In this document: positions 46,152 through 55,639 of the stretch, piece after piece
Layout of the letters: every line of letters starts with the position of its first letter
Position numbering within the stretch: position 1 is the stretch's first letter
Origin: Ascaphus truei
Lineage: Eukaryota > Chordata > Amphibia > Anura > Ascaphidae
Direction of reading: 5' to 3'
DNA: 64,000 nucleotides
NCBI GenBank assembly: GCA_036426205.1
Contig: CM071570.1
Coordinates: 56,836,926-56,900,925 of the forward strand
Program-made: the position numbers and the translations under genes
The notes under the pieces: generated by a model
What the model was told of the DNA's origin: nothing
Databases searched by the model: none
Seen by the model: only the letters and a program-made list of their open reading frames with translations

Positions 46152-47300
46152 ATGGCGAGCTTCAGAACAGGAAGTGATAGATTGAATAGAAGAAATAGAC
46201 ATCTCATTGGTGAAAAACGTATTAATACTACAACAATTGTAGAAGAAGATGTATGTGATCTCTCTTCTGAGTTTGTCAGATTAGAGAACCTCCTGAAACT
46301 GGAGGCTCGCCACTGGTGGGATGTATATTTCCTTAAAAAATACCTACAAGAGGGAAGAGCCCCAAGAGGCCTTAGGCTCTTGAAAGACCCTACATTTGAA
46401 GATTCTGAATTTACAAAATCATGGAATGAAATCTTAGATGTTAGTACCTTTGCCCTTATGAGATTACTCATCACATATAGGGAAAAGGTTTTGGAAAATC
46501 TAGCTGAGGAAATAGATCAGCTACAAAGTGAACTAAAATTGTTTAGCGATACGATTGAATTTAACGATTTGATGGAAACTACAGATTTGAATCTTGAGAG
46601 ATTTGAAGAAGAATTAATATCTTCCAAAAATAATAAGTTTGAAAGGGATTATATAGATTATTCCACCAACAAACAAAGAAATTGGACAAAGAAACATGAG
46701 AAAAATGATAAATTTAGACCCAAGAACAATATGAAGAATCTATATCAGTCTCGGGGTAGGTCCTATCAAACTTCCATTGGAAGGGCCAACCCTGTTATTG
46801 AACAATCATATAGAAACCCCTGTGACTCAGGGAGAAATATAGCTGCCCCACAAAAATCTAAAAGTAGGGAAATTAAGAAACCCAATCATAGGCCCTTGAA
46901 TACCAATTCGGTAGTACCCAATAGGGGAGGTTACTCAACACCTAAGGATGTAGGCCAGGATTCATTTAGACCAACCTCTGATACATTTAGAATAAATGAG
47001 GTCTCACATATTGAAGGGAATCTAGGAGCTAGACCAAAGACAAGGTCTGGTTTTCTGGAAAGTTTCAAAAATACACCAAGTGGGTCTTTTTTAGAGAAAG
47101 GAAGGAGCGGAAAGAGGATAATGCACCCAAACCAAAAACAGAAGAAAGACCCAGATTTAAAAGAAGCTCGGGAGAAGGAAATGCTACTCCTGGAAAAGAG
47201 AAAGAAGCAACTAGTACAAACACAGAAAGATCTAAAAAAGTTAGAAAGAGAGGTAGCAGAGGGGGCAAAGAGGTTCAAAGAAAGAGACAATGCAAAATAG
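46152..47300 (+). CDS. PLE N-terminal (ORF1-like) protein, 382 residues
   Basis: The frame is intact from ATG 46,152. It has a conserved-looking helical segment (residues 45-78: LENLLKLEARHWWDVYFLKKYL, then PRGLRLLKDPTF), a second helix with LMRLLITYREKVLENLAEEI (102-121), and then a long basic, Gln/Asn/Arg-rich linker. Its position between terminal repeats and directly before an RT-start peptide marks it as the N-terminal part of a PLE polyprotein. The function of this region in PLEs is poorly known; nucleic-acid binding is my inference from the basic linker. The last 65 or so residues may be out of frame, because another frame from about 47,060 leads into the RT start. Confidence 0.7.
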   Translation: MASFRTGSDRLNRRNRHLIGEKRINTTTIVEEDVCDLSSEFVRLENLLKLEARHWWDVYFLKKYLQEGRAPRGLRLLKDPTFEDSEFTKSWNEILDVSTFALMRLLITYREKVLENLAEEIDQLQSELKLFSDTIEFNDLMETTDLNLERFEEELISSKNNKFERDYIDYSTNKQRNWTKKHEKNDKFRPKNNMKNLYQSRGRSYQTSIGRANPVIEQSYRNPCDSGRNIAAPQKSKSREIKKPNHRPLNTNSVVPNRGGYSTPKDVGQDSFRPTSDTFRINEVSHIEGNLGARPKTRSGFLESFKNTPSGSFLEKGRSGKRIMHPNQKQKKDPDLKEAREKEMLLLEKRKKQLVQTQKDLKKLEREVAEGAKRFKERDNAK

Positions 47301-47403
47301 CCAGGGAAACCAATAAGGGAAGTATTTTTAACCTGTCTAGCTTTCCCCTTACAGTAGACCAAAGTAGAGTATTGGAGAAAGGCCTCTCTTTCGCCCCAAC
47401 TTT
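47060..47403 (+). pseudogene. PLE linker and first residues of reverse transcriptase, shifted frame
   Basis: In the frame two bases ahead of the 46,152 frame, an open stretch reads a Lys/Arg/Gly-rich linker (containing RKRGSRGGKEVQ). It then reads GSIFNLSSFPLT and VLEKGLSFAPT, the block that normally opens a PLE reverse transcriptase. It stops at 47,403-47,405, where terminal-repeat sequence begins. The rest of the RT, the zinc motif and the GIY-YIG domain are missing. A one-base indel around 47,085-47,095 would connect it with the upstream ORF. Confidence 0.65.
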
Positions 47404-47732
47404 ATAAAAGAATGTATTTTCAAATTTTATTAAATTATTAATATTAATTTTTTTTTGCAAATTATCATATATTGTAATGAATCTTTTTCTTTTATCATTT
47501 TTTGCAAATTATCATATATTGTAATGAATCTTTTTCTTTTATCATGTTTTTTTGTTCAAGCATTGTTGTTTTTTTGTTTTTTTCTTTTTTTGACATGAAC
47601 CAGTCATTTATATCAGTAGCACCAGTGCATCAAGATAATAGATTGATTGGACCAATATTGAAGTTCATTATCACACTAATTGAGCCATTGCAATTAACAT
47701 GGCTATAAATCAACATGGCACTGGTGCAATGA

Positions 47733-47772
47733 TATCCCTGACGAAGCCTTTTGGTGAAACGCGTAGGAGGAG
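47733..47772 (+). ncRNA. Hammerhead-like motif, copy 5
   Basis: CTGACGA (47,738-47,744), extra A, GCC-TTTT-GGT hairpin, GAAA, CGCGTA. Flanks TCC (before) and GGA (after) pair. Both catalytic guanines are present. It lies at the start of the 3' terminal repeat of the PLE insertion. Confidence 0.5.
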
Positions 47773-48643
47773 GAGCAATAGGGTGTTTGCTTCCATACAG
47801 TGCAGTGGAGTAGAGCTGTCAACACCATACGCTGGGCTCCAGCTGATCAATACCCGTTTGCCTGGTCATCGGCAACCAGCAGGAGGAGGAGAGCTAACAG
47901 ACGAAGCCCAGAGACTACCGGGAAGGGTCTGTGCGTCACAGCCGGAAGTGACATCAGACCCGGACACCCGGAGGGCTGTCTGCTATCGTGCGCCCTAGCG
48001 CTTCTGAGCAGCTTGCTACGGAGCAGATTTCGGGGCTAAAGAATACTACTGGACCCCAACGGCCCAAAGTGGATCAAGGGTGAGCATATTGAGCATTGTC
48101 TCAACCCTGGGGTACCCCCGGCTTTTTACCTAAAACCTGCCCGGGCAGTGCACAGATTGCAAGACTGAGACTAACTATCGGGCGACTCCCGTTTTTAACC
48201 CCTTGAAGACCAATCTAGTGCAATTGCACAAACAGCTTCATCTGCACAGTTTTTAATATTACTATTAATGTATTGATTTTCATGTTGTTGTTGTCCTAGA
48301 GGGTTATCCCTGGGACAAGATATAATAAAGATATAGAGTTTGACACCAACCCTGTATTGACTGCGCTTCTAACTTTTTATTTTTTCTTTGTTGCCACGCA
48401 TTTATCAGGGACTAGGGGTTCCCTGTTTTAAGAAGCTGCATCATTCATTGGGTTGTGTCTGTCTCACTCATATATATATTCTTTTTAGCAATACCCTATA
48501 CGCACCGGACTGGTTCATGTCACAAGTTTTTTTTGTTTTATAATATCTTCTTTTTTTATTATATATCATTTTATTATTAATCCTGCTCATTTCCCCTATC
48601 ATAGTAACATCCCATTTGGCGCATTTTTTTGTTTTTTCTTGTA

Positions 48644-48658
48644 TATCACAAAAAACTG
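48644..48658. repeat. Target-site duplication, right copy (PLE insertion 1)
   Basis: TATCACAAAAAACTG; partner of 43,821-43,835. Confidence 0.9.
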
Positions 48659-49482
48659 TTCCTTCTACTTGAGGTTTCTATGACCAAAGAATTGTTACTT
48701 GTAGATTCCTGGGGATTAGTGAATGCTAAAGTTAAGGACTTTTCCTTTTTCTCCCATCCTCACAATAGCTATTCACGAATAGACTATATTTTGGTAGATC
48801 AACGAATTAGCGACAGTATTTCCTCAACAACAATTATTCCCTCTGCCTGGTCAGACCATTCTACACTTATGACTAAACTGGACGGCCTGACTACCAAAAA
48901 ACAAAACAAGATTATGGTCCTTAAATGAATCGTTATTGACGAATCCACATAGTCTCCAATTAATGGAAGAGGAGTTGGCGCAATGTTTAAATAAATAACA
49001 CCCCAGAGGTCTCCTCTTTTACTCTTTGGGAGGCACACAAATCAGCGATTAGGGGTAAATTGATAGCTCTGGCTTCTCAAGAAAAAAAGAAAACAAATTG
49101 AAATATTAACATAAAAATTAACAGAATTAGAATCTATTCATAAAACAAATCCCTCCCGGAAAAACTGCAGTCAAATAATTTCAGTAAGAGGCGATTAAAT
49201 CTTCTGCTTGTGACGAATGCAGAGAGGGCTATACGTTGGACTCAACAGAAATACTACGAAAAAAGTAATAGAGCAGACAGAATGCTTGTGCACAAGATAA
49301 AACATAAACAAGTGAAAGCTAAAATCCAAAGTATATACAGTAAAAATGGTCTTATATCCCACAACCCCAAAATTATAAGCAAAGCATTTAAAGACCATTA
49401 TACCTCTCTTTATTATCTACCTGGACCAGTGGGAGATTCGGCCAAAAATATAAGGGCAAAAAATTTTGGGGGGAATTTTTAA
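48659..49482 (+). pseudogene. LINE ORF2, endonuclease C-terminal part and linker
   Basis: This continues the endonuclease across the PLE insertion. The open frame from 48,629 reads LLLVDSWGLVNAKVKDFSFF, then SRIDYILVDQR and AWSDHS, the last two being the closing catalytic blocks of APE endonucleases (Asp and His). After frameshifts at about 48,900 a Lys/Glu-rich linker follows. From 49,210 it reads RAIRWTQQKYYEKSNRADRM, the helix that precedes the RT in this group. Coding stops at about 49,482, before any RT motif, so there is an internal deletion. Confidence 0.82.
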
Positions 49483-49540
49483 AATGAATGCCATCTCCCC
49501 ACACTTGAACCAAAATATATATTAAATCTAGAAAAAACTA

Positions 49541-49739
49541 TAGAGACACATGACATTTTGAATGGGGCTGCCAGGGACCCCCGCTGTTAATCCTATGGGC
49601 CATTTGTCTGTCTGCAGAAATGTCACTGAAATGTTGCAGCATGTACCCAGCATGTACCCAGCATGTACCTGGGTCTTGTTGGTGATTGCCCCAGATTTGT
49701 TTTAGAATACTCATCGGCACTACAGTATCACAATCTGAC
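49541..49739 (+). other. Foreign patch plus LINE ORF2 stub
   Basis: 49,541-49,690 is unlike the LINE and holds a triple GCATGTACCCA tandem (49,639-49,672). 49,700-49,739 resumes LINE coding, which in the uninterrupted form continues at 50,302 (HNLTPIKRYQTLDKYM reading across the second insertion). Confidence 0.5.
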
Positions 49740-49754
49740 TCCTATTAAAAGGTA
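49740..49754. repeat. Target-site duplication, left copy (PLE insertion 2)
   Basis: TCCTATTAAAAGGTA, identical to 50,287-50,301. Confidence 0.88.
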
Positions 49755-50286
49755 GCAGAAAATGTGAGCCGTCTGTGACTCAAGGAATCACGTACTATGA
49801 GCTGTATATCCTCTAAGGTATTAGTATAAACGGAGTATAAAGGGATATACCCGGTCAGCCGCTTGTCCGTGAGAGGATATTGAGAGCAGACCCGATCTAT
49901 GCGGGATGTACCTGCAATAACGGTAACAGTATGGAGTGCAAGTACTCACTATTGTAACCGTAAGTCTCTTCCTCTGTCGGCGCAGCACTTGGGCTGGTAA
50001 CCGGTGTCCCCTGGCGTGGCCACGATCCGGAAGTAATTGAAGAAGTAGATGATCGATGCCGCCACCAATACTAGAAGCACAGACTCACCGGGAAGTGGTT
50101 GCAGATTAAAAAAACTTTATTGGCTACATAAAACAGATATCTTGACAAACACTAGAGACCTCCTCCTCCCACGCGTTTCAAGCAAGGCTGCTCTTTCTCA
50201 AGGAGTGAGAAAGTTTTTTAATCTACAACCACTTCCCGGTGAGTCTGTGCTTCTTGGAGTGGTGGCGGCATCGATCATCTGCTTCT
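49755..50286. mobile_element. Penelope-like insertion 2: foldback terminal repeat
   Basis: 532 bp between perfect 15-bp duplications inside LINE ORF2. The right part is a foldback: 50,037-50,117 and 50,207-50,286 are inverted copies (CTCACCGGGAAGTGGTTG against CAACCACTTCCCGGTGAG). The hammerhead-like motif sits on the minus strand between them. No coding sequence is present. The duplication length and the motif link it to the larger PLE insertion, but the terminal sequences differ, so it is another PLE subfamily. Confidence 0.75.
50165..50208 (-). ncRNA. Hammerhead-like motif, copy 6
   Basis: Minus-strand order: TTGAGAA, AGCA/TGCT hairpin, GAAACGCGTG. Flanks CTCC and GGAG pair perfectly. G8 is replaced by A and the cleavage-site base would be G, so it is probably inactive. 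Confidence 0.35.
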
Positions 50287-50301
50287 TCCTATTAAAAGGT
50301 A
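50287..50301. repeat. Target-site duplication, right copy (PLE insertion 2)
   Basis: TCCTATTAAAAGGTA; partner of 49,740-49,754. Confidence 0.88.
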
Positions 50302-50842
50302 CCAAACCCTTGATAAATATATGATTTCCTGGGAGAAAGATTTAAATGCCAACTTAGATCTTGATATATGGAAAGGTATATGGGAGGCCACCTCAAAAAA
50401 TGCATCATGTGTTGTGATCAAGGAGAATATATACAAACTAATATTCAGATGGTATATGACCCCTACTAGATTACACTCTTTTCTCCCAGGTGTCTCCCCA
50501 TTGTGTTGGCGTGGCTATGGTGGAATGGTGAATACACTGCATACATTTTGGTCATGCCCTAAAATCCAGACAACATGGAGGGAGATGTTTGCCCTCATAA
50601 ATAAGATTCTGGGGATCACTGCTCCACATGATCCTCTACAGTATATATATATTATTGGGAAACCAATGAACAGCGAAAACAAAATGGAAGCCAAAGTTAC
50701 CTTAATCTCTCAAATTTTAAATGCCACCAGGTGCACAATCGCCAAGAATTGGAAACAAAGTACCCCCCCCCCCATCTTTAAAACTAATAAACAACAACAT
50801 TTGGTACATATTTTATATGGAAAAACTCTCAGCCTATTTTGA
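50302..50842 (+). pseudogene. LINE ORF2 C-terminal region
   Basis: The open frame reads MISWEKDLNANLDLDIWKGI, a KLIFRWYMTPTRLHSF helix and then CWRGYGGMVNTLHTFWSCPKI, the Cys/His-Trp block that ends ORF2 of Tx1/L1-type elements. A Gln/Lys-rich tail leads to a stop at 50,842. This region is thought to help RNA binding. The frame is open over about 170 residues, yet the RT upstream is deleted. The 3' UTR runs to about 51,245. Confidence 0.85.
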
Positions 50843-51250
50843 TGGCTTCACCTCTCAATTCTCTGTGATTTGGGCCCCTTGGTTCCACCATTAAGGTATA
50901 TCCCCAAATTTAGATTAAAATAATCTGAACGTTGGGATTTATGTTGTATCTAAACTGCTGTTCACTATGCTGTATATACACTTATATACATTGTATATAC
51001 ACTTTATATACACTTTGCACATATATAATTGTATGGCTAGTAGTCAAACTGTACTGGTCTTGTTAGTGTCAAGCAATAATGAGGACAACAACCTGTCTTC
51101 ATCTTTAAATGTTATTTACCAGAAGTCTGTGCATAATGCCTATATTCTTATCTTGTCCTTCGGTATATCTTATTCTGGACCAAATATGTTCCTCCTTCAT
51201 TTTACTTGTTTTTGTCACATTGTACAATTTCAGCAGATTTAATAAAATCT

Positions 51251-51439
51251 TATCTGTAGCTGCAAACTTCCTGACAATATGGCGTTGAGAATGACAAAAT
51301 GGAGTCTGATTCACATGAACCCACCTACAGCACACAGATGCACAATCTGATACATCTTATTACAATATCTGCACCATGTAACTCCTTCCCAACTTCTCCT
51401 GCTAACAATCCCCAAGTGGCAAGAGCCATTTATTGCAGG
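51251..51439. other. No gene; spacer between LINE and LTR
   Basis: Nothing recognised. Confidence 0.4.
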
Positions 51440-52196
51440 TGTAACCCCCCCCCCCCCCCCCCACCCAATCTCACATAGGGTCTCCTTGGGGAAATACTGC
51501 TCTGGCTACATGTCTTAGGGTGGTGCATACCTGCTGGCAACAGGGGGCCCTGAGTCTCCCGCATCGCATGATGGTATAGGGGATGAACAGGACAGGCTTC
51601 TGGGGTCGTGCCCCAATTCTACTTACAGGTGCAGCACCTCCATCTTGTGCAGCCCCCAGTTGTATGGGGTGAAGTATCTGCAAAAGAACTCTTTCCCCTC
51701 CTCCCAATATACTTCAATCTCAGGCAAGAGGTATAGGTAAAATGCAGCAGCTTCTTTATTTGGTCTTCTTATTCAGCAGCTCAGATCACAACAGATATTC
51801 TCCCTTAGGATGTCCCTAAACACAACTCCCAGCCAAGGGCTCTGAGAGAGGTTCTAGCTCTTCCCCTATCCCCTGGTGGGATAGGAGGTATGGGTCTACC
51901 TCAAACTTCCCGAAGGGAGGGCCTCAAGCCTACCAGAGCCCTGGCAGCTTGGCACGGGTACCCTGTCTCTATCAAGGTAGAGACCAACTGACTAAATAGG
52001 AAGTTGCAATACATAAAGCAAGCTCCAGCAGGCACCACCCCTGTGTCTCTAATTGGACACAGAGCCCAATGACGCTGCCTTCACTGATTCACTGCTCTGC
52101 ATGAAGTGGGGAAAACTCCTGGCAAATCTGCCCTTACCAGGTATTACTGCACAGGAGGAGGACAGAATAATAGCCCAAACCTATCAGGGCTATACA
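51440..52196 (-). mobile_element. Solo LTR, TGTAGC family, copy 2
   Basis: The minus strand begins TGTATAGCCC (52,196) and ends GGGGGTTACA (51,440). It aligns by eye with 341-1084 through most of its length. A minus-strand AATAAA lies near 51,757. A C18 homopolymer (51,445-51,462) sits at the 3' end. Flanks show no convincing 5-bp duplication and no internal element sequence. Confidence 0.6.
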
Positions 52197-53755
52197 GGCA
52201 TACTGTACATCTCTACCTCAACTATCTTGGCAGCAGCACCGTGAGATTTCCCTGAGTCCAAAAATGCAGGGAGTAATCGATTGAGGAGGAGAAGCCTTAG
52301 AGGCCGTCTCTCCACCCTACAATGCTTTGAATACCAGTGAAGGAAATGTTCCTGGATCACAGTGCAACTTAACCCCTCTCCCCCCCCCCCCCCCCCCCCC
52401 ACCCACACACATTAACATCAGGAACAGGTGATTTCTTACCTTGCTACTTCTTTTGTCAGCACCAATAAATTTAATGCAAAATGAAAGAGCAAAAACTGGA
52501 TCAGAATTCTGTCAAGATTTTAATAGATAAGCAGGGGAGCAAAAATATCTTGTACTGAAAGGACGTCAGCAACAATCTACTGTGACAGTGTACCATTCCT
52601 AATAAATGTACTTTTTTACGCTATGTGGCGTGCGCTCTCCTCTTTTTCCAATATATATATATCTATATATTATATATATCATATATATATATCTATATAT
52701 ATATATATATATATGATTATACCACACACACACACACTGTATATTTATTGCAGCATAAAAGGGGTTAGACTACATCTCAATTGTAAAGAGACAAATAAAC
52801 CAATATAATGATAATATTGAATGCTGCATTAATTTACAGAAGAACATACAATGAATGTAAATGTTCAAGGGCAGAGAAATTATTGCCTTTGAGTCATAGC
52901 TTCCTACAACTAGAATCAGTGGGTATTTTATTTTGAAGTCTTCAGATTGTGAAGCAAGCCGAGGACACTAAATCAAACTGAAGCCTCTGCAACTAATTTT
53001 TCATACAGTTTTTATCTAGTAGCACAATCAGTGGGCACTTGAATTGCTCTGAGTACTGTACTTTAGCTTGCAGCAGCAGCTTTTCATTAACTATTTTAGT
53101 GCTTTAAGGCATGCAATATATTACCACACATTCTTTATAGACTGAGTCATATATGTGTAACATGCTGAAGGTCTCATTTAAAAATTCTGTAGTAAGGGTG
53201 TAATTCATTCTTTACAGTATGTACAGATTTAACAATTGCATTCTATCTACAGTGTAATGTACAATAAAAATCACCAGGGAGTGGAACCTGGGGCTGAATT
53301 GTACATGATGATAGACTTTTTTCTTTTAATTGCCAAACTATGCATTTCAATGTAAGCATTTGCTGTGTGTTAATAAATACACAAATCCTGTACTCCTCCC
53401 ACATTTGCTTGCAATCTATTAATGAGATTCTACATTTTGATCCTAAAAGTCTAATAGCATAGGACCCATCCTAAAAAAATAATATTCAAGCCCGCTAATT
53501 GAATTGTACAGTGTCGCTGATACATTCCATTATAGGGGAAGGTCTCAGCTCCCCTATTTATGTTTTGTTCAATGGTTTTTTTGGCGGTGCCTGGCCCCTC
53601 CTTTCAGGTTCTAAGTGTATTGGCAATTATCCAATTTGCAAATATGTTCAAAAATGTGTAACCCCCCCGACAGTTTATATAAATAATGGGTTAAAGTATT
53701 AGAAAAGCCCAATTAAGACGCAACTAATTCTATGTAACATATTTCAGGTAATCAG
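52197..53755. other. No gene; poly-C and AT tracts
   Basis: A C-run (52,380-52,400) and an AT-rich run (52,650-52,715) occur. The remainder is AT-rich and apparently single-copy. Confidence 0.4.
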
Positions 53756-53757
53756 TG

Positions 53758-54109
53758 TACATATGCAGCAGCCGTTATTCAAACATTTAATGCGTTGTAT
53801 ACCTCAGAATACCCATGTCATGCCGCGTGATTTCTTCCAACCTTACCGGCTTAAGACGCGTAGAAAATGGCTTTTTAGTGTTCTGGTTTTTAAACACCTG
53901 CAGATTGACACAGTAGCAAAGTACTGTACACATTACAATTCATTCATTTCTGCCACAGATACGCAAAGAATTGCACCCAAAGAAATCAGAATACATGAAA
54001 TTCAAATAAATAATCCATAGTAAACACAGGTGTGCCTGACGCGTGGAATACAGCAGAGCACACGAAAATGTCTCCGTGAAATGTTCGAATAACGGCCGCT
54101 GCATCTCTA
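53758..54109. mobile_element. MITE with TGCAGCGGCCGTTATTCGAACA termini, copy 2
   Basis: Inverted ends ATGCAGC(A/G)GCCGTTATTC(A/G)AACAT lie at 53,763 and, in reverse complement, from about 54,105. The interior block GGTTTTTAAACACCTGCAGA matches copy 1 (13,925-14,230) in reverse orientation. Confidence 0.8.
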
Positions 54110-54970
54110 TGTTGCCATAGTGGTCCCTGTCAGGTGACCAGCCCCTCCTTAGTTCCAGAATTTATTGGAACTGTCACCTGACAAAAGTAGATCCTGATTG
54201 GTTCAGGATATCTGTATCTTGCCCAGTTGCAGGGGCAGCATAGTGACATCACACAGGGGTTATAAAAAGGAGATGTAGAAGGTTCCAGGCCCAGGCTCCT
54301 GGAAGTCACCACAGGAGTCTCACTTAATGTCTTAAATGTATGTTGTTACTAGTGTGTTATTAATGTGTAACTTTGAATGAAGAAGTCCATTCACCTTCTG
54401 TTGTTTTAAAGCTAGGGAAGAGTGTCCTCTAACTAGAAAGGGCCCCTAACATATATAAAGATTCCACCAACTGCTACCTATCCTTCAAGGAGGACGTGCG
54501 TGACAGTTCAAGACAAGGGATCCCTAAACCAGGGTTCCAGGGAACTGTCACAGCTAGGGTTACTCTAATGCCAACTCTTAGCATATGCATACCAGATGAT
54601 TGCTACAATGGAGACTTCTAGGTCAGTGTAAGAATGATAGGTAGATGGGAACCTTGATGGAAGTACACCCCTAAACAGAGCCTGGAAAGGTACTTGGGAG
54701 TTACTCCAGATCACTGAAGCCATAGAAGTGCAGTTCCCCTTAACCATGGGCAAGGGAAGGGGATGAAGCCATGTGTATCTCCCTGGGAAGCTACCTGGCA
54801 CCCAGGGAAGAAGAATGTAAGCAATGTCTTGTCAAATGAAAGCTATATGTTTGTCTGGCACCCTTCTTAAACAGCTTGCAGCATTAGCTAGAACGAATGC
54901 CAGCACCCTGAGAAAGACGTATAAGACTCTGCACACTAACACCTGCCGGGCAGGAGGGGTTACATACGTT
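54110..54970 (+). other. Possible LTR/promoter remnant with TATA box
   Basis: TTATAAAAAGG at 54,260-54,270 lies downstream of a CCTGATTGGTTC (inverted CCAAT) block. It is followed by a leader-like sequence with GACAGTTC and GAACTGTCAC as a short inverted pair (54,503-54,553). No partner LTR, primer site or coding sequence was found, so it could be a solo LTR of unknown limits. Confidence 0.3.
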
Positions 54971-54977
54971 TCTGTGG

Positions 54978-54979
<2 letters not shown>

Positions 54980-55016
<37 letters not shown>
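54980..55016. repeat. (TA)n microsatellite
   Basis: About 18 TA units followed by an AT-rich run. Confidence 0.95.
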
Positions 55017-55020
<4 letters not shown>

Positions 55021-55396
55021 TTTTTTTAATTATTTTTTTTTCAGCTTTAATACATTCAAATATACAAAAATAAGCAAAAGGCACTAATGAATCACCTGTG
55101 TAATGTGCAAAATATTGTAGAACTATATTGTGAAAAAATTGCCAACTCTAACGATTAATAAACGTTCTAATAAATATAAGCTTTCCCTATGCTATTGGAT
55201 GCTGCTGCTGGAGAAGAGACGTTCCACAGACCCAAACAGAAATATTCAAAAAACAGAAAAATCTTCGCAATCTCCAGAGATTGGGGTAAGAAGAAAAACA
55301 AAAATAATACTATAGTGTAGTAGGTTGAATAGAAAGTGGAATAATATAAAGTGGTACTAGATACCACTATGTGTTTTTCTTCTCCATATCCTATGG

Positions 55397-55623
55397 CAGC
55401 GTTGCTCAACTCCAGTCCTCAAGCCTGCCCAACAGGTCAGGTTTTCAGGATATCCCAGCTTTAGCTTTAGCACAGGTGAGTCAATCAGAGGCTCAATCAA
55501 AAAATCTTTACTGAAGAAGGGACTGATTGAGCCACATGTGCTGAAGCAGGGATATCCTGAAAACCTGATCTGTTGGGGTGGTGGGGTGGGTTTTGGCTTG
55601 AGGACTGGAGTTAAGCACCCCTG
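55397..55623. mobile_element. hAT MITE with perfect 8-bp duplication
   Basis: The left end is CAGCGTTGCTCAACTCCAGT; the right end in reverse complement is CAGGGGTGCTTAACTCCAGT. The arms extend inward through CCTCAAG, CAGGT..AGGTTTTCAGGATATC and CTGATTGAG. TCCTATGG flanks both sides (55,389-55,396 and 55,624-55,631), an exact 8-bp duplication as expected for hAT. The element is non-autonomous, 227 bp, nearly a full-length hairpin, and belongs to a repeat type common in vertebrates. Confidence 0.9.
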
Positions 55624-55639
55624 TCCTATGGCATTCCAA

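Larger units (their letters stand above)
43836..48643. mobile_element. Penelope-like insertion 1 with inverted and direct terminal repeats
   Basis: This insertion is bounded by the 15-bp duplication. From the left it holds an inverted terminal-repeat copy (43,836-44,806), the assembly gap, and a partial copy in another orientation (44,920-45,232). A direct terminal repeat (45,370-46,050), a 382-residue ORF and RT start (46,152-47,403), and a second direct terminal repeat (47,480-48,643) follow. Repeats 45,374-45,487 / 48,172-48,294 and 45,716-46,040 / 48,350-48,640 are direct; 43,840-44,780 and 47,500-48,400 are inverted. Inverted plus direct pseudo-LTRs are typical of PLEs. RT and endonuclease are deleted, so it is non-autonomous. 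Confidence 0.85.
40790..51250 (+). mobile_element. L1/Tx1-type LINE, split by PLE insertions
   Basis: The pieces lie in order on the plus strand. They are a 5' UTR (40,790-41,860), a broken ORF1 (41,862-42,845), an intervening foreign segment (42,890-43,340) and ORF2 endonuclease N-part (43,353-43,835). A PLE insertion follows (43,836-48,643), then endonuclease C-part and linker (48,659-49,482). Last come a short ORF2 stretch split by a second PLE insertion (49,755-50,286), the ORF2 C-terminus (to 50,842) and a 3' UTR ending near an AATAAAATC tail at 51,240. The RT itself is missing between 49.5 and 49.7 kb. Both interruptions have 15-bp duplications of LINE sequence, so the LINE is older than the PLEs. 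Confidence 0.8.
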
